A stretch of 64,000 nt of DNA, from positions 1-64,000 of the forward strand of contig NZ_QGGX01000013.1 of the NCBI RefSeq assembly GCF_003148805.1, given 5' to 3'. This stretch comes from Aminobacter sp. AP02. GTDB lineage: Bacteria; Pseudomonadota; Alphaproteobacteria; Rhizobiales; Rhizobiaceae. Within the stretch, counting starts at the first letter, position 1. Every line of letters starts with the position of its first letter. Shown piece by piece: positions 29,027-38,298 of this stretch. A program made the translations under genes and the position numbers. The notes beneath the pieces are model-generated. The model was not told the origin of the DNA and did no database searches. It saw only the letters and a list, made by a program, of their open reading frames with translations.

Positions 29027-29584
29027 ATGTTGAACCGCCGCATGCTTGCCGCCGCTCTGATTGCCGTGCTTGCCGCACCGTCCTACGCTTCAGCGCAGGC
29101 AACGACGCCATCGGCGGCGCAGATCGAGCGGCAGCTCCAGGCGGCGCCGACAACAAGGATCCAGCCCAACCAGCGCGTCACTGTCCGCGAATTCAAGCGG
29201 CGGCCCGACCTTCGTCGCATGGCTCCGTCGATCGACATCCAGTCGATCAATTTCGCCTTTGGCTCGGCCGAAGTTCCCTATTCCCAGTACGGCAAGGTGG
29301 AAAACATCGCCAATGCACTGGATCGCATCCTGCATCGGGATCCCGGCGCGCGGGTACTGATCGAAGGCCATACCGATGCCGTCGGCTCGTTCGCTTCCAA
29401 CCAGGCGCTGTCGGAACGCCGCGCCGCGTCTCTCAAGCAGACGCTGGTGCGCGAGTTCGGCATTCCCCGCTATGCGCTGGAGACGGTCGGCTATGGCGAG
29501 GAATTCCTGCTCGTGCCGACGCAGAACGAGAACTGGCGCAATCGCCGGGTGACCCTGCGCCGCTACGACGCGTTCATTCGATAA
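29027..29584 (+). CDS. OmpA family outer-membrane/periplasmic protein
   Basis: A 185-residue exported protein. The signal peptide is MLNRRMLAAALIAVLAAPSY with cleavage near ASA-QA. The C-terminal OmpA domain, which binds peptidoglycan, begins SIDIQSINFAFGSAEV and contains the landmarks IEGHTDAVGS and NQALSERRAASLK. It ends ENWRNRRVTLRRYDAFIR. The start at 29027 has the AAGGAG site 7 bases upstream; the ATG at 29021 is too close to it. It probably tethers the outer membrane to the cell wall. Confidence 0.88.
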   Translation: MLNRRMLAAALIAVLAAPSYASAQATTPSAAQIERQLQAAPTTRIQPNQRVTVREFKRRPDLRRMAPSIDIQSINFAFGSAEVPYSQYGKVENIANALDRILHRDPGARVLIEGHTDAVGSFASNQALSERRAASLKQTLVREFGIPRYALETVGYGEEFLLVPTQNENWRNRRVTLRRYDAFIR

Positions 29585-29610
29585 AGGCCTGAGTTCAACT
29601 CCATCGATGC

Positions 29611-29637
29611 AGCCCGGCTCGCCTGAGCCGGGCTTCT
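29611..29637 (+). terminator. Rho-independent-type terminator after the OmpA gene
   Basis: A perfect 10-bp stem (AGCCCGGCTC with GAGCCGGGCT) around the loop GCCT is followed by TCTCATT. The T tract is weak. Confidence 0.65.
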
Positions 29638-29736
29638 CATTGCCATTCGATGGAGAACAGTCGGTGGAGGAAATCGGGTGGGCGAGCGCTGCCACTCGCC
29701 ATAACGTGCGGCGATCAACCAACCAGGAACGCCGTT

Positions 29737-30213
29737 ATGACCATTCGTTTCCTCGCACTTCCCAACGACTCGGTGAGGGCCCTCCAGCACGGGGCGCCGG
29801 ACGCTTATGGCATGAAGCCCGAGCGCAAGATCTCGGATGGCGTTGGCGTGCCCTGCCGCCATTGCTTGACCAATGTTGCAGCGGGTGAACCCTACCTTGT
29901 GCTCGCATATCGCCCGTTCCCGGAGCTTCAGCCATATGCCGAAACCGGGCCGATCTTCCTGCATGCCGAGGAATGCCCGCGAGCGGCGGAGAGCGGCGAG
30001 CTGCCGGAACTTTTCAGCAGGACAAAGGACTATATCCTGCGCGGATATGGTGCGGACGACCGCATAGTCTATGGCACCGGGGCTGTGACGCTGACATCAG
30101 AGATCGTAGGGCGTGCCGGGGAACTGCTCGCGCGTCCTGAGGTTGCTTACGTGCACATGCGCTCGGCAAAGAACAATTGCTACCAGTGTCGCATCGAGCG
30201 GGACGAGCCATGA
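29737..30213 (+). CDS. DUF1203 family protein
   Basis: A 158-residue cytoplasmic protein beginning MTIRFLALPNDSVRALQHGA. The family features are an early CRHC pair (VPCRHCLTNVAAGEPYLVLAY), an ExAECP-like segment (FLHAEECPRA) and a closing CYQCRIERDEP. The cysteine pairs suggest a metal or redox site, but no activity is known for the family. AGGAA lies about 8 bases before the ATG at 29737; the longer open frame has no ribosome binding site. It is a single gene. Confidence 0.85.
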   Translation: MTIRFLALPNDSVRALQHGAPDAYGMKPERKISDGVGVPCRHCLTNVAAGEPYLVLAYRPFPELQPYAETGPIFLHAEECPRAAESGELPELFSRTKDYILRGYGADDRIVYGTGAVTLTSEIVGRAGELLARPEVAYVHMRSAKNNCYQCRIERDEP

Positions 30214-30236
30214 GGTCTAGACAGGCCTGTGAACGC

Positions 30237-30267
30237 AAAAAGCCCGCCGCATCGCTGCGACGGGCTC
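30237..30267. terminator. Terminator between the DUF1203 gene and ald
   Basis: AGCCCG pairs with CGGGCT and the inner CGCA pairs with TGCG around a short loop, with one mismatch. On the minus strand the stem is followed by five Ts, so it mainly ends ald. Confidence 0.75.
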
Positions 30268-30286
30268 CTTCCGTAAGACGATTGTC

Positions 30287-31402
30287 TCAAGCTGCCAGGG
30301 CGGACTTGGCTTCTGTCATTTCGTAGCCAAGGGCCTCGGCCACGGCGCGATTGGTGATGCGTCCGCGATGAACGTTGAGGCCGTTGCGCAGATGTGGTTC
30401 GTCGGCGAGCGCCTTGAGGCCACGGTCGGCCAGCGCCAGGCCGTAGTGCAGAGTGGCGTTGTTGAGCGCATGGGCGGAGGTTACCGGCACGGCGCCAGGC
30501 ATGTTGGCGACGCAGTAGTGGATAATGCCGTCGACCTCGTAAGTCGGGTCCGCGTGGGTCGTGGCGTGCGAAGTTTCAAAGCAGCCGCCCTGGTCGATGG
30601 CGACGTCGACAAGCACGGTGCCTTTTTTCATGCCTGACAGCATTTCGCGGCTGACTAGCTTGGGCGCGGCAGCGCCCGGGATGAGCACGGCGCCGATGAT
30701 CAGGTCGGCTGAAAAGCACTCTTCTTCCAGTGCTTCGACTGTCGAATAGCGCGTGTGCACGCGTCCGGCGAAGAGGTCGTCGAGCTGGCGCAGGCGCGGT
30801 ATCGAGCGGTCGATGATGCTGACATCGGCGCCGAGACCGGCTGCCATACGCGCCGCATGCAGGCCAACGACACCGCCGCCGATGACCGCGACCTTGCCAG
30901 GCAGCACGCCCGGCACGCCGCCAAGCAGCACGCCGCGGCCGCCATAAGCCTTCTGTAGTGCGGTGGCACCCGCCTGGATCGCCAGGCGGCCGGCCACTTC
31001 CGACATCGGCGCCAGTAGCGGCAGGCCGCCTCGCTCATCTGTCACGGTTTCATAAGCGACTGCGGTCACGCCGGAGGCGAGCAGACCCTTGGTCTGCTCT
31101 GGATCGGGCGCAAGGTGCAGGTAGGTGTAGAGGATCTGGCCTTCGCGCAGTTGCGCCCATTCATTGGGCTGCGGTTCCTTGACCTTGACGATCATGTCCG
31201 AGCGGGTGAACATCTCTTCGGCGGTCTTGGCGATCTGCGCGCCCGCAGCGCGATAGGCGTTGTCATCGGCACCTATTCCGGCGCCCGCGCCTGTCTCGAC
31301 CAGGACTTCATGGCCGTGGGCGACATATTCGCGGACCGAACCGGGCGTGAGCCCGACGCGGTACTCATGATTCTTGATTTCCTTGGGGCAACCAACGCGC
31401 AT
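30287..31402 (-). CDS. ald: Alanine dehydrogenase
   Basis: A 371-residue NAD-dependent enzyme that interconverts L-alanine with pyruvate and ammonia. It begins [20 protein letters not shown] and carries the catalytic region [13 protein letters not shown] near residue 70. [13 protein letters not shown] with the catalytic histidine is near 95. The NAD fold [20 protein letters not shown] is near 167, then the C-terminal [12 protein letters not shown] segment. GGAGGAG lies 5 bases before the ATG at 31402. It is divergent from a Lrp/AsnC regulator, as is common for alanine dehydrogenase genes. Confidence 0.95.
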   Translation of the reverse strand: MRVGCPKEIKNHEYRVGLTPGSVREYVAHGHEVLVETGAGAGIGADDNAYRAAGAQIAKTAEEMFTRSDMIVKVKEPQPNEWAQLREGQILYTYLHLAPDPEQTKGLLASGVTAVAYETVTDERGGLPLLAPMSEVAGRLAIQAGATALQKAYGGRGVLLGGVPGVLPGKVAVIGGGVVGLHAARMAAGLGADVSIIDRSIPRLRQLDDLFAGRVHTRYSTVEALEEECFSADLIIGAVLIPGAAAPKLVSREMLSGMKKGTVLVDVAIDQGGCFETSHATTHADPTYEVDGIIHYCVANMPGAVPVTSAHALNNATLHYGLALADRGLKALADEPHLRNGLNVHRGRITNRAVAEALGYEMTEAKSALAA

Positions 31403-31555
31403 TTTCTGCTCCTCCGCAGCCATTTCTGGCCTTTTCCCTCATGACGAAGTCAATCACGAATCGTTCCGAATATGTTTGCGAAAAAGGTTGCCATACCCAG
31501 ACTTGCTCGGTAATTTTTGCGTGTATCCTCTGGTTTGTCGAAGGAAATTCGAAGA

Positions 31556-32029
31556 ATGCCGTTGGACAGGATCGATATCGCTATTCTGGACACGCTTCAG
31601 AAGGATGGGCGGATGCCCAACGCCGCGCTGGCTGAAAAGATAGGACTGTCGCAATCGGCCTGCTCGCGTCGCCTCGACAATCTCGAGAAGTCGGGCATCA
31701 TCAGCGGTTACCACGCCAGGCTTTCGAATGTGGCACTTGGCCATCAGGTGACCGTGATCGTGCACATTTCGTTGTCGGGACAGTTCGAAAAAACGCTTTC
31801 GGACTTTGAGGTCGCGGTAAAGCGCTGCCCCAATATCCTGTCATGCCATCTCATGTCGGGCGAATATGATTATATCTTGCGCATCGCCGCCCGCGATCTG
31901 CCTGACTACGAGCGCATCCATAAGGAATGGCTGTCGGCCATGCCGCATGTGACCAAGATCAACTCCTCATTCGCCCTGCGCGAGATTGTCGACCGCACCG
32001 CCATGGGCATGCGGCCAGATCTGGCGTGA
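31556..32029 (+). CDS. Lrp/AsnC family transcriptional regulator, probable regulator of ald
   Basis: A 157-residue regulator. The N-terminal helix-turn-helix reads ALAEKIGLSQSACSRRLDNL near residues 26-45. The C-terminal RAM/AsnC ligand domain follows (VTVIVHISLSGQFEKTLSDF, then CHLMSGEYDYILRIAARDL). The motif GEYDYIL is a typical effector-binding segment. It is divergently transcribed from ald across 153 bases, the usual arrangement for a Lrp-type activator such as AldR responding to alanine. The regulatory link is inferred from position. Confidence 0.88.
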   Translation: MPLDRIDIAILDTLQKDGRMPNAALAEKIGLSQSACSRRLDNLEKSGIISGYHARLSNVALGHQVTVIVHISLSGQFEKTLSDFEVAVKRCPNILSCHLMSGEYDYILRIAARDLPDYERIHKEWLSAMPHVTKINSSFALREIVDRTAMGMRPDLA

Positions 32030-32046
32030 CTGCTGACGCAATCGCT

Positions 32047-32709
32047 TCAGCGGATGATGCCGGCTTCGGTCACGATCCTGTCCATGGGAATGTCGTGCGG
32101 TTGCGGGAAGATCGTCGGAATACGCGCAATCTCGTAGCCTATGCCGATGACCAGCGCCTTTCGGGGGAGCGCGGCAAGGGTTCGGTCGAAAAAACCTCCG
32201 CCATAACCAAGCCGGTAGCCTGAGGCGTCGAAGCCAACGAGTGGGGCGATAACGATATCAGGGATGACCTCCGGACCGGCGGCCGGTACTGGGATGTTCC
32301 AGACGCCGCGTTCGAGCTTGTCGCCAGGGGCGTAAGCGCGGAAGATCAGAGGTCGACCGAGTTCGACTGCGATAGGCAGCGCCGACTTGCCGCCTCGCGC
32401 ATTGACCGATGCCAGCCAGGGCCGCAGGTCGGGTTCGCCGCGGAACGGCCAGTAGAGGCTGATCAGCTTGCCTGCCACATCGCCAATGGCTTGGTCGAGA
32501 CCTTGCGCGATCAGGCCGGCCATGGCCGTGCGTATGTCGGCGGCGACTGCCAGGCGGGCTTCGATGAGCCTTGCGCGCTCGGTCTTGCGCCAGCGCCTGA
32601 CTTCCGGCCATTCCGGCGCGGGTGGCGCCCGGAATTCCGGATCGAGTTCATGCATGAAACATGGGGGTGACGCGTATTGCGCAGGTTCTTCGTCGTCGAG
32701 ATCGCCCAT
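32047..32709 (-). CDS. 5-formyltetrahydrofolate cyclo-ligase family protein
   Basis: A 220-residue enzyme converting 5-formyl- to 5,10-methenyl-tetrahydrofolate with ATP. The phosphate-binding start RKTERARLIEARLAV and the central ISLYWPFRGEPDLRPW are family-like. The ATP/Mg signature RLGYGGGFFDRTLAAL near residue 175 is intact. The first 35 residues (MGDLDDEEPAQYASPPCFMH) are an unusual extension, which suggests a divergent member of the family. AAGGTG lies about 6 bases before the ATG at 32709. It is convergent with the Lrp gene. Confidence 0.82.
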   Translation of the reverse strand: MGDLDDEEPAQYASPPCFMHELDPEFRAPPAPEWPEVRRWRKTERARLIEARLAVAADIRTAMAGLIAQGLDQAIGDVAGKLISLYWPFRGEPDLRPWLASVNARGGKSALPIAVELGRPLIFRAYAPGDKLERGVWNIPVPAAGPEVIPDIVIAPLVGFDASGYRLGYGGGFFDRTLAALPRKALVIGIGYEIARIPTIFPQPHDIPMDRIVTEAGIIR

Positions 32710-32946
32710 ATCGCACCTTCTTGAGGTTTCGAGCATCGTCGAGCCTAGTCCTGCATGCCGGTCGCCTGTGGTCAACGGGCGACATCGCTTTGGCCGAACA
32801 GGTCGCAAAGTGTGGGACCAATCCATTCCCCGCTGGCTGTCGCGCACCTGTCATGCGACTCGGCTGGACTCGCGCGAATTTTGGCGCGACATTTGATCTT
32901 TGGGACGCCGGCTAAATACTGTCAGTTCATTTCCTGGAGAATGAAA

Positions 32947-34923
32947 ATGTCCACCATGCTTCACCCAATATCTCGCCGTTCCTTTCTTGCCGGATCGGCT
33001 GCGGCGAGCGCGCTTGTGATGCTGCACCCGTTTTCGGCGCGCGCCCAGGCCAATCAGGCGCATCTGCGCATCATGGAAACGACCGACCTGCACGTGCACG
33101 TTTTTCCCTACGACTACTATGCCGACAAGCCGAACGACACGATGGGCGTGGCCCGTACGGCCTCGATCATCGACGCCATCCGTGCCGAGGCCAGCAATTC
33201 GATCCTGGTCGACAACGGCGACTTCCTGCAGGGTAACCCGATGGGCGACTACATGGCCTATCAGCGCGGCATGAAGGATGGCGACGTCCACCCGATCATC
33301 AAGGCAATGAACACGCTTGGCTACGATTGCTCGACGCTCGGCAATCACGAGTTCAACTACGGGCTCGACTATATGTTCAAGGTGCTCAACGGTGCCAACT
33401 TCCCGGTCGTCTGCTCCAATTTGACCAAGGGAAAGCTTGCGGCCAACGCGACCACGGACGAGTTGTTCCTCAAGCCCTATGTAATCCTCGACAAGAAGGT
33501 CAAGGATGGTTCAGGCGCCGAGCATCCGATCCGCATCGGTTTGATCGGCTTCGTGCCGCCGCAGGTGATGACATGGGATTCGAGGCATCTGCAGGGCAAA
33601 GCGATGACCCGCGACATCGTCAAGGCAGCTGAGGCATGGGTGCCGCAGATGAAGGAGGAAGGCGCCGACATCGTCATCGCGCTCTCGCACTCAGGCATGG
33701 GCACGCCGCAGGCCGCTGAAAACCTCGAAAACGCCTCCATCCTGCTTGCTGGCGTCAATGGCATCGACGCGATCGTCACTGGCCACAGCCATCTCGACTT
33801 CCCCGGTCCGAAATTCGACAAGGTCGAAGGTGTCGACAACGCCAAGGGCACCATCAATGGCAAGCCGGGCGTGATGGGTGGCTTCTGGGGCTCCCATCTC
33901 GGCCTGATCGATCTGCTGCTCGAGCGCGACGGCAATGCCTGGGAGGTCATCAGTTCGACCAGCGAGGCGCGCCCGATTTCCAAGCGCGTCGACAAGAAGG
34001 TGGTGCCGACAGTCGAAAGCAAGCCGGAGGTCGAGGCGGCCGCCAAGGAGGAGCACGAGGCCACGCTGGCTTACGTTCGCACCCCGGTCGGCAAGACCTC
34101 GGCGCCGCTCTATTCCTATTTCGCGCTTGTCGCCGACGATCCGTCAGTTCAGATCGTGAGCCAGGCCCAGATCTGGTACATCAAGGACATGCTGAAGGAC
34201 ACCGAGCACAAGGATTTGCCGGTGCTTTCGGCTGCTGCGCCCTTCAAGTCAGGCGGCCGTGGCGGTCCGGACTACTACACGGACGTTCCGGCCGGAGCCG
34301 TGGCAATCAAGAACGTCGCCGACCTGTATCTGTACCCCAACACCGTTCAGGCGGTGGCGATCACAGGCGCGCAGGTCAAGGAGTGGCTGGAAATGTCGGC
34401 CGGCATCTTCAACAAGGTCGAACCCGGCAAGGCCGACCAGTCGCTTATCAATCTTGATTTTCCATCCTACAACTTCGACGTCATCGACGGCGTCACCTAC
34501 AAGATCGATCTGGCGCAGCCACCGAAATACGATCCCAAGGGCGCGGTGCTGAATGCCAACTCCAGCCGCATTGTCGACTTGGTATTCGAGGGCAAGCCGA
34601 TCGATCCGGCCGCGAAGTTCGTTGTCGCAACCAACAACTACCGGGCAGGGGGCGGGGGCAACTTCCCCGAAATCAACGCCTCCAAGCTGGTATTCGAGGC
34701 ACCTGATACGAATCGGGACGTCATAGTGCGCTACATCGTCGATCAGGGCACGATCAACCCGTCCGCCGATGCGAACTGGTCGTTTGCGCCAGTAGAAGGC
34801 GCTTCGGTGATCTTCGAGACCGGCCCCAAGGCCAAGGATCACATTGCCGAGGTCAAGGCGGTCAAGATCGAGCCGGCAGGCGATGGCGCTGAAGGCTTTG
34901 CGAAGTACCGCATCACGCTTTGA
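32947..34923 (+). CDS. cpdB: 2',3'-cyclic-nucleotide 2'-phosphodiesterase/3'-nucleotidase, Tat-exported
   Basis: A 658-residue periplasmic phosphoesterase. The twin-arginine signal SRRSFLAGSAAASALVM is clear. The metallophosphatase domain starts RIMETTDLHVHVFPYDYY and contains VDNGDFLQGNP and TLGNHEFNYGLDY for the two metals. ALSHSGMG and VTGHSHLDFPG close the site. The C-terminal 5'-nucleotidase domain supplies the nucleotide pocket, as in NNYRAGGGGNFPE. It degrades cyclic and 3'-nucleotides to scavenge phosphate and nucleosides. TGGAGA lies 6 bases before the ATG at 32947. A terminator follows. Confidence 0.93.
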   Translation: MSTMLHPISRRSFLAGSAAASALVMLHPFSARAQANQAHLRIMETTDLHVHVFPYDYYADKPNDTMGVARTASIIDAIRAEASNSILVDNGDFLQGNPMGDYMAYQRGMKDGDVHPIIKAMNTLGYDCSTLGNHEFNYGLDYMFKVLNGANFPVVCSNLTKGKLAANATTDELFLKPYVILDKKVKDGSGAEHPIRIGLIGFVPPQVMTWDSRHLQGKAMTRDIVKAAEAWVPQMKEEGADIVIALSHSGMGTPQAAENLENASILLAGVNGIDAIVTGHSHLDFPGPKFDKVEGVDNAKGTINGKPGVMGGFWGSHLGLIDLLLERDGNAWEVISSTSEARPISKRVDKKVVPTVESKPEVEAAAKEEHEATLAYVRTPVGKTSAPLYSYFALVADDPSVQIVSQAQIWYIKDMLKDTEHKDLPVLSAAAPFKSGGRGGPDYYTDVPAGAVAIKNVADLYLYPNTVQAVAITGAQVKEWLEMSAGIFNKVEPGKADQSLINLDFPSYNFDVIDGVTYKIDLAQPPKYDPKGAVLNANSSRIVDLVFEGKPIDPAAKFVVATNNYRAGGGGNFPEINASKLVFEAPDTNRDVIVRYIVDQGTINPSADANWSFAPVEGASVIFETGPKAKDHIAEVKAVKIEPAGDGAEGFAKYRITL

Positions 34924-34942
34924 GCTTTTTTGGCTGAACGGG

Positions 34943-34973
34943 AGGGCGGCTGGAGAGACCTGGCCGCCCTTTC
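34943..34973 (+). terminator. Terminator of cpdB
   Basis: AGGGCGGC pairs with GCCGCCCT over a 12-base loop, followed by TTTCACTT. Confidence 0.7.
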
Positions 34974-34995
34974 ACTTGCGCCGAAGCTAAACAGG

Positions 34996-35976
34996 TCAGT
35001 TGGTCCGGCGTTCGATGGCCGGCATGACAAGGTCGAGCGCGTCGGTGGAGATGCCGCCCGAATAGCCGGCCGGCAACGTTTCGATCATGGCTGGATCGTC
35101 AATGCCGTCGGAGAAGCCGCCGCCGTGATAGGGCCCGAGCAGATAGACATTGGTGCCGACGCTTTCCATCCGGTCGAGGAAGCGGTTCGGCCAGCCCCAC
35201 AACCAGGGCGCAACGTTGATTGGCACGCCGAGCGTCGCTCCACGGCAGTCTTTCGGCACATAGCCGCTCCAGCCCAGCCCTTCGTAGCGCAACAGGCAGC
35301 GCATGAGCGACTGCTTCGACAGCGTCCGTATTCCGGGCAGCGCCTGCTTGATCGCCAGGACAGGCCGGTCGCCGCCGATGACGGTCAAGTCTGCCTGACG
35401 TTTGGCCGGCAGTGCTGCGAGGAAGGCAACGAGCAATTCGCCGTCTCTGGGGTCGTTGCTCTTGACGTTGATGTGGAAGCGGCGGTCCGGGAACCGATCC
35501 ATCACTTCGTCGAGCGATGGCATCAGCCCGACGCCCTGGCCGCGAAACGGGAAAGTCTTGCCGCCATCGGCAGTGTAGCCGTGGCCGACATCAAGCTTTT
35601 TGAGGTCCGCCATCGAATGGTCTCGTGTCTCGCCCGAGCCTTCCGTGCGGCAATCAACGGTCCAGTCGTGGAACACCGCGAACTTGCCATCGGTTGTGGG
35701 GTGCACGTCAAGTTCCAGAACGTCCGCTCCGCGCGCGAAGGCAGCCTCCATCGAGCGGACGGTATTTTCGAGATAGTCGTGCCGAGGTGCCAACATGCGC
35801 TCTGCGGTGCAGGTGTCGCCGGTCAGGCCGGTGCGATCGTATTCCTGAGCCAGCCCACGATGGGCGAGGACCACCGGCTTGCCGTCAGGGCGATTGGAAA
35901 GCAGCGACGAGTTGTTGAGGTAGACGGCTCCAGCCGCTACCAGAGCAACGAGAAAGAAGATGTTTCGCTTGTGCAT
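34996..35976 (-). CDS. Glycerophosphodiester phosphodiesterase family protein, membrane anchored
   Basis: A 326-residue protein. An N-terminal hydrophobic segment (IFFLVALVAAGAVYL) anchors it or exports it. The GDPD signature reads VVLAHRGLAQEY then ADVLELDVHPTTDGKFAVFHD, giving the two catalytic histidines and metal-binding acids. HINVKSNDPRDGE continues the barrel. It should cleave glycerophosphodiesters from phospholipid turnover into glycerol-3-phosphate and an alcohol. ATG 35976 starts the membrane segment cleanly. It is convergent with cpdB. Confidence 0.88.
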   Translation of the reverse strand: MHKRNIFFLVALVAAGAVYLNNSSLLSNRPDGKPVVLAHRGLAQEYDRTGLTGDTCTAERMLAPRHDYLENTVRSMEAAFARGADVLELDVHPTTDGKFAVFHDWTVDCRTEGSGETRDHSMADLKKLDVGHGYTADGGKTFPFRGQGVGLMPSLDEVMDRFPDRRFHINVKSNDPRDGELLVAFLAALPAKRQADLTVIGGDRPVLAIKQALPGIRTLSKQSLMRCLLRYEGLGWSGYVPKDCRGATLGVPINVAPWLWGWPNRFLDRMESVGTNVYLLGPYHGGGFSDGIDDPAMIETLPAGYSGGISTDALDLVMPAIERRTN

Positions 35977-36115
35977 GACTTGATTCGCTCCCGGGGCAGC
36001 CCGCGAGAAGAGACTGACCAAGGATCCGGCGCTTTGAAGACGAAATGGTGTCGCAACGGTGCAATTGCTGGCGACGCATCAGTTGTACCCGGTGGGGCTG
36101 GCTGAACGTTTTCGA

Positions 36116-37372
36116 TCAGGCCTTGTACACCACTTGGCGTACGTCGATGTATTCGGCGCGAAAACCAGCCTCGCAATAGTGCAGGTAGAACTCCCAGAGC
36201 TTCTTGAAGCGCTCGTCGAAACCAAGTGGCACAATGCGTTCCCAGGACGACCAGAACCGGTCGCGCCATTCGGCGAGCGTACGGGCGTAGTCCTGCGGGA
36301 AAATCCGCTCGCGCAGGTAGTCGAGTCCATGCTCGGCGCCGAGCGACTTGAGCAGCGTTGGCGTCGGCAACATGCCTCCCGGAAAGACGTAGCGCTGGAT
36401 GAAATCGGGCCGCTTGCGGTAAAGGGGGTAGGCGGCCTCGTTGATGGTGATGATCTGCAGTCCTGCGGTGCCGCCCTGGGGTAGGCATTGCTTCATCTTG
36501 GCAAAGAACGCCGGCCAGTATCTTTCCCCCACTGCCTCGAACATCTCGATCGAGGCGATACGGTCATAGAGGCCGGTTTCGTCGCGATAATCCTGCAGCT
36601 TGAATTCGACCTTGTCGGAAAGCCCTGCAAGGTGGATGCGTTTTTGGGCGAAATCGTACTGCTCGCGGCTGATCGTCAGCCCGGTCACCTTGCAGCCGAT
36701 CTCGCGCGCCGCAAACTCGGCGAAACCGCCCCAGCCGCAGCCGATCTCCAGCACATGGTCATCGGGACCGATGCCGGTGTCGCGCGCCAGGGCCCGGTAC
36801 TTCTCTGTCTGAGCGCCCGCGAGGTCGTTGGCACCGGTCGCGTAAAGCCCCGAGGAGTAAGTCATGCTGGGGTCGAGCCACTGGCTGTAGAAGGCATTGC
36901 CGAGATCGTAGTGAGCGGAGATGTTACGTTTCGAGCCCGTGCGCGTGTTCTCGTTGAGCCAGTGGCGAATGCGCTGGACGGTGGTCAGCAACCAGTTTGT
37001 TCCGCCGGCAACACCTTCGCCCGTCTCCGTGTTGACCACGAACAGTTCGAGGAAGCTGGTGACGTCAGGGCTTTCCCAGTCACCGTCGATATAGGATTCG
37101 GCAACCCCGATGGTGCCGCCACTGAAGGCGCGTGAGGGCAGCTTCCAATTGTGCAATACGATCTCGGCCTCCGGGCCGGGCGCCTTGCCGCCGACCAGGA
37201 TGCTGCGCCCGTCGGGCATCTTCACCTTGAGCGAGCCGCGCGGCAGATGAAGCGCTGCCGACAAAACCATGCGCACGCGCGCCGGCAGGCCGCGGGCAAA
37301 GTCCGCGACGTTGCCTTCGTGAAGCTTCGTCACGTCATGATTGATAGAACCGTCCGAAATCCTCTGGGCCAT
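36116..37372 (-). CDS. cfa: Cyclopropane-fatty-acyl-phospholipid synthase family protein
   Basis: A 418-residue SAM-dependent enzyme that adds a methylene bridge to unsaturated acyl chains of membrane lipids. The N-terminal lipid-binding domain contains GGTIGVAESYIDGDWESPD. The methyltransferase part starts with NISAHYDLGNAFYSQWLD near residue 150 and has the SAM motif HVLEIGCGWGGFAEFAA near 206. ASIEMFEAVGERYW and FIQRYVFPGGMLPT are conserved active-site segments. It helps membranes endure acid and stationary phase. Confidence 0.92.
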   Translation of the reverse strand: MAQRISDGSINHDVTKLHEGNVADFARGLPARVRMVLSAALHLPRGSLKVKMPDGRSILVGGKAPGPEAEIVLHNWKLPSRAFSGGTIGVAESYIDGDWESPDVTSFLELFVVNTETGEGVAGGTNWLLTTVQRIRHWLNENTRTGSKRNISAHYDLGNAFYSQWLDPSMTYSSGLYATGANDLAGAQTEKYRALARDTGIGPDDHVLEIGCGWGGFAEFAAREIGCKVTGLTISREQYDFAQKRIHLAGLSDKVEFKLQDYRDETGLYDRIASIEMFEAVGERYWPAFFAKMKQCLPQGGTAGLQIITINEAAYPLYRKRPDFIQRYVFPGGMLPTPTLLKSLGAEHGLDYLRERIFPQDYARTLAEWRDRFWSSWERIVPLGFDERFKKLWEFYLHYCEAGFRAEYIDVRQVVYKA

Positions 37373-37744
37373 CTCGACGTCCCAAGTTCTTGCCCGGTAC
37401 GGCGTTGTCGGGCGCGTTGCTCCAAGCCGTGCACCGCTGCTGCGCCTGGCCGAAGATACGCCGCCTCGGCGTCTCCTGTCAGGTTGCGAAGGACTTGGCC
37501 GGGGGCTGCCACGACTTCCGCGTGCTGCGGTGAATTCCTGCCGCGATCTTCACCGGCAAAATCTGGAACTTCAAGTGACATCTGGCAATCGCTGATATGC
37601 CAGGCGAAACTATCGGGCCCAGCAAAACTGGTCGTGGAAGTGAAAAGCGAGTTCATTAAATATTATGGGGTACTAATTCATTGCTGCGAGGTTGAACCAA
37701 GCCGCCGAGATATCTAGTTCCGCGCCAGTCTAGGAGAGCACGCG
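37373..37744 (-). other. 372-bp region without a recognised gene upstream of cfa
   Basis: Only overlapping shadow frames are present and no ribosome binding site supports them. The stretch 37655-37680 is AT-rich (TTAAATATTATGGGG) and could hold promoter elements for cfa (minus) or the small gene at 37745 (plus). Confidence 0.4.
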
Positions 37745-37873
37745 TTGCGCTATGTGATTGTGATTATGTGCGGCACCTTGTTCCTCATCTGGGACGTCCT
37801 CTACAACCATGGCAACGCCATAGGCACGACGGTGCGGGAACTGCATCGTCTCGTGCGGATGATCGCGGGCTGA
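37745..37873 (+). CDS. Small membrane protein, 42 residues
   Basis: A short open frame starting at TTG with a strong AGGAG site 8 bases upstream. The product starts MRYVIVIMCGTLFLIWDVLY and then NHGNAIGTTV, with one membrane helix and a basic C-terminal part (RELHRLVRMIAG). Small proteins with this CGTLFLIWDVLYN pattern recur in rhizobia, from memory. It lies before the Dabb gene, 87 bases apart. Function unknown. Confidence 0.6.
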   Translation: MRYVIVIMCGTLFLIWDVLYNHGNAIGTTVRELHRLVRMIAG

Positions 37874-37959
37874 AAGGGAGCCGCTGCCTTTTGCCCGATT
37901 GACGCGGACCCAAAGCCGACCCAAAAAGCGCCAGCGAAAGCAGCAGAAGGAATCGCGGC

Positions 37960-38250
37960 TTGATCCGGCACATCGTGTTCTTCAGTGCGCGTCAGAAACA
38001 GGACGTCGAGTTGATCCGTGAGGAACTATCGGCGCTCGGCGGTATTCCGCATTCCACCGTCTTCGAAGTGACGATCAACACCAAGGTCGATCCGTATTCC
38101 GACGAGATCGACATCGTCGTTTATGCCGAATTTGTCGACCAGGCAGCGCTTGCCGCCTACAAGGCCCATCCGATCTATGACCGCACGACGCAGCGCGTTC
38201 GTCCGATGCGCGAGTTGCGCTATTCGGCTGACGTTGTCGCCGCACAATAA
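37960..38250 (+). CDS. Stress-responsive A/B barrel (Dabb) domain protein
   Basis: A 96-residue protein starting at TTG with AGAAGGAA about 7 bases upstream. The Dabb fold is shown by MIRHIVFFSAR at the start, the central DIVVYAEFVDQAALAAYKAH and the final RELRYSADVV. Such barrels dimerise; some are stress induced, others act as small cyclases or monooxygenases. No partner enzyme is adjacent, so the reaction is unknown. It is convergent with mucR. Confidence 0.87.
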   Translation: MIRHIVFFSARQKQDVELIREELSALGGIPHSTVFEVTINTKVDPYSDEIDIVVYAEFVDQAALAAYKAHPIYDRTTQRVRPMRELRYSADVVAAQ

Positions 38251-38283
38251 AAAACGCGCTCCGGGATGGCCCGAAGCGCGTCT
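38248..38283. terminator. Bidirectional terminator between the Dabb gene and mucR
   Basis: ACGCGCT pairs with AGCGCGT and an inner CGGG/CCCG closes the loop. On the minus strand the stem is followed by six Ts, so it terminates mucR best; on the plus strand TCTTTG follows. Confidence 0.8.
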
Positions 38284-38298
38284 TTGAACTTCTGGAGA

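Noticed and set aside
32720-32890. Possible 6S RNA upstream of the 5-formyltetrahydrofolate cyclo-ligase gene (minus strand)
   Set aside because: The position is suggestive because ssrS often precedes this gene, but no closed long stem with the 6S bubble could be drawn; only short hairpins are present. A covariance search with the 6S model would decide.
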